A DNA stretch of 64,000 bases from PALSA-1353 sp036267155 (GTDB taxonomy: Bacteria; Planctomycetota; Phycisphaerae; Tepidisphaerales; Tepidisphaeraceae), in NCBI GenBank assembly GCA_036267155.1, contig DATAWP010000007.1, positions 1 to 64,000 on the forward strand, given 5' to 3'. The notes under the pieces were generated by a model that saw nothing but the letters and a program-made list of their open reading frames with translations, was not told the origin of the DNA and searched no databases. A program made the position numbers and the translations under genes. Positions 42,698 to 51,086 of this stretch are shown here, one piece after another (positions within the stretch are counted from its first letter, which is position 1; each line of letters begins with the position of its first letter).

Positions 42698-44437
42698 TCA
42701 TTTTACCCGCGCTTCTTTGGCTGAGATCACCGCGCCGCCGTTGGTGTTGATGACATGATCGATCCCGCTGCCGGGTTTTCCGCCAAACCGAAGCGTTATC
42801 ATGTGGTGCATTTGGATTCCCGAAGAAACGGGGGTTTCGATTGCCGTCTCGGCGATCACCGGGGCCGAATAGAACACGCAATATACGCCCAACCCCCATG
42901 CTTCGTGCGTCGTTACCGCATCGCCCACTTTGTATGAAGCATATCCCCTGACGCCGCCGTGCGACCAGGCAGCCTCGCTTGGTGGATCGTACGGCATCTC
43001 CGACTGGTAAAGATAAACTCGTCCGCCATTGCCATTCCAAATGGTCTGATACTCCTGACAATGTTCAACGAACAAGCCATACAGCGTGACATCGTTGCCG
43101 TTCACGATTAAGCCGTTGCGATTCTTGTTTGAGTTCCAGCCCGCGCCTTTGCCGTGATCCGCGCGCCAAAGCCAGAAATTGTCGCCCACGACATGGTTGG
43201 AGTTGATGGTGACGAATGAACTGGTCGTTCCGACCGCTGCGCCTCCGGCTCTGCAGAAGATGTCGTAAAGAAAAATAGGGTCGGTTGAATGGGATGCTGA
43301 AGCGCCCGGCTCCCCGACCTCCAGCAGCGCCGGTGATTCGACCGTGCCCGCTTCGAACAGCAGGCCCCCCAGTTTGACTCCGTCGACGTCGGAAACCACC
43401 ATCGCGGGGCGTCCTCTGTCCGGCACGAGCGTGGGATATCCCAAGCCCAGAACCACCGTGCCAGCCCGGGTTACGCGGATGCTGCTTTGCAAATGATAAA
43501 TGCCCGGCGTGAACAGCAGGTTTTTTCCGGCGTCCAATGCGGCATTGATGCTGTCGGCATTGTCCTTGCCGGGATGCACCAAAAAGAATTGGTCAATCGG
43601 GATCGGCTTTCCAGGAGTCGTTCCATGAGCCCAGGTGATTCCCCGTGTGCCGCTGGAATTGAGGCTGGGAACCATCACATAATAGTGACCGCCGCCGTCC
43701 ACAAAGAGATACGGCTTTTCAGCAATGATCGGAGTTTCCTGGATAACCGTGTACGGCTTCAACGGCCACGTGCCCTCGGGCGGATTGCTCGTGCCGACAA
43801 AAACCATGTTCCAGCCTCCGCCGGTCCAATCTCCCCACTGGGCGTTCCTGGAAATCCATTGTTGTTGCGATCCGGAATCGACCAGCCCGTCAATTTTACA
43901 ATCAGCCATGAAACCGCCGCTGGACCATCCGTTGTCTGAAAGTTTCAAATCGCCCTTCACGTGTATGCGGCGAAGTGCCGTCCCCTGCGAAACGGCCCAG
44001 ACATCGGCGTCTCCGTCCCGCGTCGGAGTTACCGAAAGATTTTCGGCACACCTCCAGAAGTTGCAGGTGGCATTGCCCTTCCTCCAGGTTGCCTTGGATC
44101 GCACCGCGCCGGTGATGGAGACATCATCCGGCGATTGCCCCAACCCCGCCACCTGCATGTAGAAACCAACCTGAACGTCGAGGTCGTAATGTCCCGGCTT
44201 GAAGAGAAAGGCGTAGCGATTGGAACCGAACTCACTACGTTCCTGCGTGGCGAAGACGACATTCATCCGTTGCTGGATGGTGGTCATCGACGGATCGAAG
44301 ATCAGCACATTCGGACCAAAATCCGGATCGGCCGCGTGACCCAATCCAATCGACGGCATCCCCGCACCGAAGGCCGAAATACTTTGAACGGAAAATATCA
44401 GAACGGCCAGAAGCGAAACGGCTGATTTCGATTCCAT
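42698..44437 (-). CDS. Secreted right-handed beta-helix protein
   Basis: 579 residues. The signal peptide (SAVSLLAVLIFSVQSISAFG) is followed by FGPNVLIFDPSMTTIQQRM and many short strands typical of a parallel beta-helix: KPGHYDLDVQVGFYMQVAGL, FTPGIYHLQSSIRVTRAGTV, NGLIVNGNDVTLYGLFVEHC. No polysaccharide-lyase signature residues were recognised. Similar proteins in other phyla carry unhelpful 'adenylyl cyclase' or 'coagulation factor 5/8' names. It lies 232 bp downstream of, and on the same strand as, the large PEP-CTERM gene, at the edge of the glucan island. A carbohydrate-binding or -degrading role is inferred. Confidence 0.75.
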   Translation of the reverse strand: MESKSAVSLLAVLIFSVQSISAFGAGMPSIGLGHAADPDFGPNVLIFDPSMTTIQQRMNVVFATQERSEFGSNRYAFLFKPGHYDLDVQVGFYMQVAGLGQSPDDVSITGAVRSKATWRKGNATCNFWRCAENLSVTPTRDGDADVWAVSQGTALRRIHVKGDLKLSDNGWSSGGFMADCKIDGLVDSGSQQQWISRNAQWGDWTGGGWNMVFVGTSNPPEGTWPLKPYTVIQETPIIAEKPYLFVDGGGHYYVMVPSLNSSGTRGITWAHGTTPGKPIPIDQFFLVHPGKDNADSINAALDAGKNLLFTPGIYHLQSSIRVTRAGTVVLGLGYPTLVPDRGRPAMVVSDVDGVKLGGLLFEAGTVESPALLEVGEPGASASHSTDPIFLYDIFCRAGGAAVGTTSSFVTINSNHVVGDNFWLWRADHGKGAGWNSNKNRNGLIVNGNDVTLYGLFVEHCQEYQTIWNGNGGRVYLYQSEMPYDPPSEAAWSHGGVRGYASYKVGDAVTTHEAWGLGVYCVFYSAPVIAETAIETPVSSGIQMHHMITLRFGGKPGSGIDHVINTNGGAVISAKEARVK

Positions 44438-44643
44438 GATTCTGCCTGAACGGAAAATGCCCCGCCGGATCCGGGATTCTCCGGATCACCTTACCCGACT
44501 GCGCAGCCGAGCGGTGGACGGCAAATATACCGCCATCCCGCCGCCGCGGCTCGCACTTTTTTGACTTTTGAGATCGTAAGGGTTGGTGAACGTAGCTCAC
44601 TGGGCGCAACCGCGCACCACAGACGACCAATCAGCCATTCCGC

Positions 44644-44666
44644 ACCCGCCTCTCTAAAAGGCGGGT
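44644..44666 (-). terminator. Hairpin after the large PEP-CTERM gene
   Basis: acccgcc and ggcgggt form a 7-bp stem around a 9-base loop, 4 bp after the PEP-CTERM stop codon. A second hairpin (gatccgg / ccggatc) lies at 44468-44487 before the beta-helix gene. Neither has a clear T-run, so termination is likely but not certain. Confidence 0.45.
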
Positions 44667-44669
44667 TCT

Positions 44670-47285
44670 CTAGATTTGCGATCGTCGTGATCGTCGCCCA
44701 AGAATTCCAATTCCGGCAACGACCATCAATCCGAGAGACGCAGGCTCGGGAACATCGGCCATCAGGCCGTTGGCGGCCGCGAAGGCGTCGAGTGCGGCCC
44801 AATCGGCGGAGGTTGCCACATCGGCACTGCTGCCAGCTGATTTGCCGAAGTTGCCGGCCAACAGGCCGAAGTCAACGCTGTTGACCACGCCGTCATAATT
44901 GAAATCGCCCTGGTCCCAGACCTTGCCCGACTTGCCGAAGTTCGCCGCCATGTCGCCGAAGTCGATGCTGTTCACCGAGCCATCGAGATTGGCGTCTCCA
45001 TAGAGCGTGTACTTCACTTCGAGTTGGCCGGAGGTGATGCCGCTGACGCCGCCGTCGGCGCCGTCGGCATAGCCGATCCCGTACTTGGTACCGGTTGGAG
45101 AAGAGGTCACGATGCCTCCCACCCCATTCCATGCGCCGCCGGCATAGCCCGCGGCCAGATAACCTCGGATCGTGGAATCGATGCTGCCATCCGGATCGCT
45201 GAGGATGAGGTGGTTATTGGTGATATCCAGGTCCCCTCCGGTGTTGATCACCAGACCACCCTGCGTGCTTGCGCCGCTGTTGACGGCCAGTTGCAGCGCA
45301 CCGCTAACGGTCAGAGTTCCCGTACCGCTGACCGTTCCAACGGTGCCGTTGCCCGTGACCGACATCGATCCGTTGTTGACCAATCCGCCGGCCTGGCTGA
45401 AGTTGACCGCGAAGAGGCTCATCCCGCTGTTAACGGTCGTTACTCCCGAACCCGAGAAGTTGCCGCCCGCAATCGTGTCGTTGATAACGAGCGAACCATC
45501 ATTGGCCACGTTCCCGCCGATCGGAAGCGATGTGCCCGCGGTCGAAGAAAGCGTCAATGTAGCGCCGGTATCTACTGTCGTGCCGCCGGCGTACGTGTTG
45601 TTACCCGAAAGTGTGAGCGATCCGCTGGCAACGACCAGCGCCGTGGCATTTCCGGCCGAACCAGAGCTGTCGTTGATGTTGCCGATGAAGTTGCTCGGGT
45701 TGGTGTTGCTCCCGCCGTAGGTGAGAGTGGCGGTGCCGGCGAGGGTGCTGGTGTTGATGATCTGAGAAACCGCGCCGAGCGTCGTGGTATTGGGTCCGGT
45801 GACCTCGGTCAGGCTGCTGACCGTTGCGTTAAAGCTGTTCAGATCGAGCACGCCCGACGGAAGGTCCACGGCACTGAGCGTCAGCGCCGTGCCGATCGGC
45901 AATGCGGTGGATGATCCCAATTGCAGGTTTCCGCTGTCGACGATCGTTCCGCCCGCATACGAGTTGTTGCCGCTGAGGGTCACCTCCGCCAGAGTAAACA
46001 CGCCTCCGCCGCCGAGATCGTCCGTGGTCAGGCTGCCGGACCCGCTGATGTTTCCGGAAATGACTATGGTGTCGCCGTGGTTGACGACCGTCACGTTCGT
46101 GTTGGAATTGAGCACCACCGGCGCGGAAATGGTGTGGGTTCCACCATAATCCGTCACCGTCGCCGTATTGGCGCCATCGTCGAACGTCAACGTGCCGCCC
46201 GTGCTGGCGATCGTGTATGAATTGCTGTCACTGAAGCTCATCGCGCCAACCGAATAGTTGGAAGCCAGCGAAACCGTCGCGTTCGCCGTCGCGCTGGCGA
46301 AGCTGGCGCTGTCGCCGGCGAGATGTGGAATATATCCGTTCGTCCAGTTCGTTGAGGTGCCCCAATCGCCGTTGCCCGTGGCGATCCACGTCCCGTTGGG
46401 AAGCGACGGAACATTCACGGAGAACCAGCCATCGTTAATGCCCGAAAGATTGAATGTCCCAGCGCTGGGCCCGGCCAAACCGCCGGTGAGGCCCGTCCCC
46501 GAGACGCTCGAGGTTCCCACGGGCAACCCCGGGAGAAACTGGTTGGACAGGCCGCCGTCATTCCCGCCGTTGATGTCGGCCATGATCGTGATGTTCGACC
46601 CCGCCGCCGGATTGCCCAGCGCGGCCAGGGGGATTCCAATCTCCAATCCAGTGGTCACCGCATCGGCGGCGGTGGGGTCGGCCGCGGTGCCGGTCCCGCC
46701 GTCTCCGACGACGCCCGCCGCATTCGTGTTATTCAGACCCACCTTCAGGCCTGTCAAATTCTGGTTGTTGCCGACGCCACCGGTCAGTGGAACGCTGCCC
46801 AGATAATTCGCGGTGTTGTTCACCAGATCGTATTGATCGATGTAAAGCGTGTTGCTGTAATCGTTGGCGTCGATCGCATACGTGGCGTTAAAACCGGGAC
46901 TGAAGACCGAACCATTCATGGCTGATAGCGGTCCGGATGCGGTTGAAGCGTTCAGAACATTCTGTCCGTTGGCGCGCCCGTCGTCGATGAAGATATCGAC
47001 GTGGTTGCCGTTGTTCTCAAAATTGCCCGAGAAAAACAGATAAAGCTCGCCGTTCTGCACGACGCCATAGGCGGCATCCAATTCCGAGCCTGCGGCGGAG
47101 GTGCCATCCCCCACCGTGCTGTCGCCATAGCTGGTGTTCACCGTCTGCGTCGCCAGAACACTGCCGTATCCCGCGTCGAGCGTTCCATCAACGGCAATCT
47201 GAGCGCTGGCATGTTGCGCCGCTCCCGCCAAAGCAAATCCTCCGAGGCACAACGACAAATTTTGTATCCGTGACCGCTTGCGCAT
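44670..47285 (-). CDS. PEP-CTERM protein with autotransporter-like repeats and dockerin-like module
   Basis: 871 residues. A signal peptide of about 28 residues is followed by an N-terminal domain (VDGTLDAGYGSVLATQTVNT, FSGNFENNGNHVDIFIDDGR) shared with the 301-residue protein at 55.3 kb. The middle has repeated beta-helix units of the autotransporter type (LTLSGNNTYAGGTTVDTGAT). The C-terminus has two calcium-binding dockerin-like loops (GDANLDGSVNSIDFG, GDFNYDGVVNSVDFG) and the PEP-CTERM sorting tail VPEPASLGLMVVAGIGILG with RRSRRSQI. It should be exported and processed by an exosortase. GGGAG six bases upstream marks the start. A LacI-like operator lies 106 bp upstream. Confidence 0.92.
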   Translation of the reverse strand: MRKRSRIQNLSLCLGGFALAGAAQHASAQIAVDGTLDAGYGSVLATQTVNTSYGDSTVGDGTSAAGSELDAAYGVVQNGELYLFFSGNFENNGNHVDIFIDDGRANGQNVLNASTASGPLSAMNGSVFSPGFNATYAIDANDYSNTLYIDQYDLVNNTANYLGSVPLTGGVGNNQNLTGLKVGLNNTNAAGVVGDGGTGTAADPTAADAVTTGLEIGIPLAALGNPAAGSNITIMADINGGNDGGLSNQFLPGLPVGTSSVSGTGLTGGLAGPSAGTFNLSGINDGWFSVNVPSLPNGTWIATGNGDWGTSTNWTNGYIPHLAGDSASFASATANATVSLASNYSVGAMSFSDSNSYTIASTGGTLTFDDGANTATVTDYGGTHTISAPVVLNSNTNVTVVNHGDTIVISGNISGSGSLTTDDLGGGGVFTLAEVTLSGNNSYAGGTIVDSGNLQLGSSTALPIGTALTLSAVDLPSGVLDLNSFNATVSSLTEVTGPNTTTLGAVSQIINTSTLAGTATLTYGGSNTNPSNFIGNINDSSGSAGNATALVVASGSLTLSGNNTYAGGTTVDTGATLTLSSTAGTSLPIGGNVANDGSLVINDTIAGGNFSGSGVTTVNSGMSLFAVNFSQAGGLVNNGSMSVTGNGTVGTVSGTGTLTVSGALQLAVNSGASTQGGLVINTGGDLDITNNHLILSDPDGSIDSTIRGYLAAGYAGGAWNGVGGIVTSSPTGTKYGIGYADGADGGVSGITSGQLEVKYTLYGDANLDGSVNSIDFGDMAANFGKSGKVWDQGDFNYDGVVNSVDFGLLAGNFGKSAGSSADVATSADWAALDAFAAANGLMADVPEPASLGLMVVAGIGILGRRSRRSQI

Positions 47286-47390
47286 TGATTTCTCCCTTTA
47301 CAATATGAGATGACCGTAAAAAAATTCGATTTAACGTGTATTGTGAAATTGCGCCGGGTCCGGACCCGAATGTGTCCAGCCCGCAAAATG

Positions 47391-47406
47391 AGTTAAACGG
47401 TTAACT
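47391..47406. promoter_or_regulatory. LacI-type operator upstream of the 871-residue PEP-CTERM gene
   Basis: agttaaacggttaact is a 16-bp palindrome with a single mismatch, centred on CG. It lies 106 bp upstream of the start codon at 47285. The same pattern occurs at 55133-55148 and, less perfectly, at 54957, 56326 and 47630. LacI-family proteins bind palindromes with a central CG, and a LacI gene lies in this island. Confidence 0.7.
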
Positions 47407-47415
47407 TCCCTCCTC

Positions 47416-47440
47416 AAAAAAAAGCAGATGATGAATCTGC
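47416..47440 (-). terminator. Intrinsic terminator of the leftward ABC operon
   Basis: On the minus strand gcagat-tcatc-atctgc is followed by eight T (47423 to 47416). It is about 300 bp beyond the stop of the malG-like gene and is in the right orientation to end the lacI-amylase-ABC transcript. Confidence 0.8.
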
Positions 47441-47740
47441 CTCCACGCGCCTTCATCCACGCCTCCGATTAATTCGCCAAGCAAAAACTACCGCAAACCG
47501 CCGCTGCCGCCAACGTAACCTCGCTCGCGACTACCCGCCCAAGATAGCACGCCACCCCGCCGACGGCAAGAAAAAAGTTTACCAATCCCCCATTTTCGCC
47601 TCATCCACAATCGCCCCAAAAAACAATCAGGTTAATCGCTTCACTAATATGCTGTTACGGGTGGCTTGTCTGCTCAATGGACGGCATGTCCGTCAATACC
47701 TTGAGGAGTTCCGATGAAGCGCCCGGCATCAGCTCCGGCA
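47441..47740. other. 3' region of the ABC operon
   Basis: About 300 bp without a gene. It contains one degenerate LacI-like site (47630-47644) and a small hairpin gacgg-catgt-ccgtc near 47681. No open frame looked coding. Confidence 0.5.
47630..47644. promoter_or_regulatory. Degenerate LacI-like site
   Basis: ggttaatcgcttcac resembles ggttaatcggttcac at the large amylase start (56325-56339) with one difference, but its symmetry is poor. It lies at the end of the leftward operon, 240 bp from the strong site at 47391. It may be an auxiliary site for looping or may be chance. Confidence 0.35.
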
Positions 47741-48664
47741 TCAGCTCTTGCCGCCGGTCATCGAAATGTTCTCCACGAAGTATCGCTGGGCGGCGGCGAA
47801 CAGCAGCAGGCACGGAATCATCGTCACGAAGCTGGCGGCCATCAATTGGTTCACGTGTGAGACCCCGTATTGGCCATTAAAGCTGGCCAGAGCCAGGGCC
47901 AGCGTCCGATTCTCCGGAGAGTTCAGATAGATCAGCGGATTGAGGAAATCGTTCCACGTGTTCATGAACGTATAGATGGCGGTGATGGCAATCACCGGAC
48001 CGCACAGGGGCATCATGATTTGCCAGTAAATTCGCGCGGTGCCGGCGCCGTCGATGCGGGCGGCTTCCATCAGCTCCTCTGGAATCGCGGCGAAGAACTG
48101 GCGGAACATGAAGACGAAGAACGGGCCGGCCAGCCAGGACGGCACGATCAGCGGTAAAAATGTGTCTATCCAGCCCAGCCAGCGGAACAGAATGAACAGC
48201 GGGATCATCGTCACCTGCGCCGGGAGCATCATGGTGCTGAGCATGATCATGAACAGCACGTTGCGGCCGCGGAACCGGAACCGCGCAAAGCCGAAACCCA
48301 CGATGCTGCTGGAAATGATCTGGCCCAGGACGCACAGGACGCTGATGACGACGGTATTGGGAAGCGTCCGGCCGAGGTCCATCTTGTCCCTGCCGAGGGC
48401 GTCAATGTAATTGTGCCACTGAAATGTGCGAGGCAGCATGGTCGGGGGAACGTGCTGAATCTCCGGATCGGTTTTCAGGCTGCTGCCAATCATCCAGAGA
48501 AACGGAAGCAGCATGGCGACGGCGCCGATGATCAACATGGCGTAAATCGCGGCCGTCCAGCTGTGACGGCGCCAGCGCATGGGCATCCCCCGCAATCCGG
48601 GCGTGACGCCGGCCACACCCGAGGCGCCGCGCGCCATCGTCAAATTCGTCGTTGCATCGCTCAT
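47741..48664 (-). CDS. Sugar ABC transporter permease, MalG type
   Basis: 307 residues from the ATG at 48664, overlapping the previous stop (ATGA). Six helices of the binding-protein-dependent permease fold, with the EAA loop EAARIDGAGTARIYWQIMMP that docks the ATPase, and ENISMTGGKS at the C-terminus typical of MalG/CUT1 permeases. It should pair with the preceding fused binding-protein-permease to import a di- or oligosaccharide. No ATPase gene is present in the island, so a shared MsmK-type ATPase encoded elsewhere is likely. Confidence 0.95.
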   Translation of the reverse strand: MSDATTNLTMARGASGVAGVTPGLRGMPMRWRRHSWTAAIYAMLIIGAVAMLLPFLWMIGSSLKTDPEIQHVPPTMLPRTFQWHNYIDALGRDKMDLGRTLPNTVVISVLCVLGQIISSSIVGFGFARFRFRGRNVLFMIMLSTMMLPAQVTMIPLFILFRWLGWIDTFLPLIVPSWLAGPFFVFMFRQFFAAIPEELMEAARIDGAGTARIYWQIMMPLCGPVIAITAIYTFMNTWNDFLNPLIYLNSPENRTLALALASFNGQYGVSHVNQLMAASFVTMIPCLLLFAAAQRYFVENISMTGGKS

Positions 48665-51054
48665 GCCTTGAGGCCTTCGTAGTACACCCACCGGCGGCTG
48701 CTGCGAATCACGATCACCGTCAGTGCCAGGACCAAAATGAACAGGACCCACGCAAGGGCGCTGGCATATCCCATGTTGTGGAATTCGAACGCCTGGCGAT
48801 ACAGATACAGCACGTAGACCAACGTTGCGTTGCCCGGTCCACCATCGGTCATCACGTACACCTGGGCGAAGATCTGAAAGCTGGCGATGATGGCCATGAT
48901 GAGGTTGAAGAAAATCAGCGGCGAGATCATCGGGATGGTGACGTTGACGAATTGTCCGATGCGGCTGGCGCCGTCGATGTGGGCTGCCTCGTAGAGCGAA
49001 GCCGGCACGTTCTTCAGTGCGGCCAGATAAATGAGCATCCCCCCACCGACGGTCCACAGAGCCATGATCGTGAACGCCGGCACGCCCCAGCGGGCGGCAT
49101 CGTCGCCGACCCAATCGGGAGGCGTGAAATGAAACAGGTGGCCGAAGGGCGCCAGCATGTGGTCGATCAATCCGTAATCCTTATTGAACAGCCACAGCCA
49201 GATGGCCGCCATCGTCACCCCGCCGACCAGCGTCGGGATGTAGTAAATCGTGCGGAAAATACCGATCCCTTTCACCCTTGTGTTCATCAGCAGCGCGACG
49301 GCCAGGGCGGCGATCTGCGTCAGCGGAACGGCCAGCAGCGCATAGTACGCCGTCACCCGCAACGACGGACCGAAGTCGTCGTCATAGCTGTAGGATTTGA
49401 ACGCCCCGCCCATCATGTGGCGGTAATTGTCCAGGCCAACGAATTGGGCGCCGCTCACCGGCGTCATCGCCGTCCAGCGCGTCATCGACAGCAGCAGCGA
49501 CATCACCATCGGCCCCAGCGTCAAGGCCAGGAACCCGATAAACCACGGCGAAATGCAGAGCCATCCAATACGCTCCATTTTGCGATCAATCGACCCGAGC
49601 TTTTGACGCCGGCTGAAATACCAGGCGAGTGCAATCGCTGCCGCGATGGCCAGGGCACAGACGATGCCCACGATCTGCCAGTTCATCGGCGGGAATTTCC
49701 CGGTCTTCAGCGGCGAGGCCTCTTCCCGTAGCCATCTCGCCTTGAGATTTTTAGCCGCCTCGGTCGGCGAAATCTGGTTCTCCGTCAGGCATTTGGAGAT
49801 TTCATCGTCGAAATACTGGGTGAATTCCCGCTCCGCGGGAATCTGCGATATCTCGGCGTGCTTGATGCTGTCGAGGAACACCTGAGCATGTTCGGGTTTT
49901 CCGGAAAGAAACGCGTCGCTCTTCGCCACCGCCTTGAGAGATGGGATGGCCAGCCCCAGCCGCGCCATCATTTCCTGGCCCTGTTTTCCGCACAGAAATC
50001 GCAGCAGCTGGAATGCTTCCTTCGGATGCTTCGTGGAGCTGGACATGGTCCACGCGACGACCGCAATATCCGAAACGGTGCGCGTTTCGTGCGGAAGGGG
50101 AACGACGTCCCACTGAAAATCGGTGATTCCCGGATCGCCCGGACCGGTGCCGCGGAAGTGCGGCGTTTCCCAGCGTCCCAGTGGGCCGAGACAGCCGACT
50201 TTGCCGGTGAAAAACAACTGGTAGCCGTTATCCCGTTCGGCCGGACCCGTGGCGTGATAGGCCACATCGTCGATAAAACGAAGGCGATGCACCATCGTCA
50301 TGGCGGCGATGGCCTGAGGCGAATCGAGCGTGACGTTGCTGAAATCGGCGCCCTTGAAAAAATCTCCGCCGTAACACTGAAGGATGTTCTGCAGCACCAG
50401 CGGCCAGGAGGTATTCAGCACGGCGCCGTAATCTCGCCCAGCCGCATCCGGCGGAAGCGCGGAGATTTTCTTGCAATCCTTTTCGAATTCGTCCCAGGTC
50501 CAGCCGTTGTAGGGCAACGGGATGCCGGCCTTCTTGAAGAGATCGCAGTTGACGTACATCACCATGGTGGTGAAGTCTTTGGGAATGCCGTAGAGCGGCC
50601 CGCGCCCGGCTTCGTGGCCGTCATAGCGGAAAGCATCGAGAAGCAAGGGATAAAAACCGTCCAGCCACTGTTTGCCATCCGGCAAACCCGCGATGAATGG
50701 GTCCAGGTTCGCCAGCAATTTCAGCTTCGCGAATTCCGGCACGTACTCGTAGCTCAAGTAAAACAAATCCGGAGCCGTTCCGGCGGCGAGCATGGTCTTG
50801 AGCTTGGAATCGTAATCCGCCGCGTGGATGCGCAGGATCTTGATGTCGGGATGCTCGCGCTCGTATTGTGCGACCAGGTCGCGGACGATCTGTTCTTCGG
50901 AAGCGTCTCCCCATTGCAGAATGACCAGCGGCGTGCGGTGATCGCGCGGATCGTGCTCGCGCCACAGCCGCAGGCCGACTTCAAAGAACGACCAAATCAC
51001 CACCAGCGTAGCGCCCCACGCCAGAAGCCAGCGAACCGCCTTGCCAATCGTCAT
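48661..51054 (-). CDS. Fused solute-binding protein and MalF-type sugar permease
   Basis: 797 residues. One N-terminal membrane helix (KAVRWLLAWGATLVVIWSFF), then a complete CUT1 solute-binding domain (about 40-455) with HPDIKILRIHAADYDSKLKT, FYLSYEYVPEFAKL, LYGIPKDFTTMVMYVNCDLF and GWTWDEFEKDC. A second helix near 470 (VGIVCALAIAAAIALAWYF) leads back to the cytoplasm. A six-helix MalF-type permease (about 500-797) follows, with EAA loop EAAHIDGASRIGQFVNVTIP. The topology puts the binding domain outside and the EAA loop inside. CUT1 binding proteins are normally separate lipoproteins or secreted proteins. Likely substrate: maltodextrin, by neighbourhood. Confidence 0.93.
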   Translation of the reverse strand: MTIGKAVRWLLAWGATLVVIWSFFEVGLRLWREHDPRDHRTPLVILQWGDASEEQIVRDLVAQYEREHPDIKILRIHAADYDSKLKTMLAAGTAPDLFYLSYEYVPEFAKLKLLANLDPFIAGLPDGKQWLDGFYPLLLDAFRYDGHEAGRGPLYGIPKDFTTMVMYVNCDLFKKAGIPLPYNGWTWDEFEKDCKKISALPPDAAGRDYGAVLNTSWPLVLQNILQCYGGDFFKGADFSNVTLDSPQAIAAMTMVHRLRFIDDVAYHATGPAERDNGYQLFFTGKVGCLGPLGRWETPHFRGTGPGDPGITDFQWDVVPLPHETRTVSDIAVVAWTMSSSTKHPKEAFQLLRFLCGKQGQEMMARLGLAIPSLKAVAKSDAFLSGKPEHAQVFLDSIKHAEISQIPAEREFTQYFDDEISKCLTENQISPTEAAKNLKARWLREEASPLKTGKFPPMNWQIVGIVCALAIAAAIALAWYFSRRQKLGSIDRKMERIGWLCISPWFIGFLALTLGPMVMSLLLSMTRWTAMTPVSGAQFVGLDNYRHMMGGAFKSYSYDDDFGPSLRVTAYYALLAVPLTQIAALAVALLMNTRVKGIGIFRTIYYIPTLVGGVTMAAIWLWLFNKDYGLIDHMLAPFGHLFHFTPPDWVGDDAARWGVPAFTIMALWTVGGGMLIYLAALKNVPASLYEAAHIDGASRIGQFVNVTIPMISPLIFFNLIMAIIASFQIFAQVYVMTDGGPGNATLVYVLYLYRQAFEFHNMGYASALAWVLFILVLALTVIVIRSSRRWVYYEGLKA

Positions 51055-51086
51055 CGCGCTTTCGCCTCGCAGAATCGAATCCCGAT

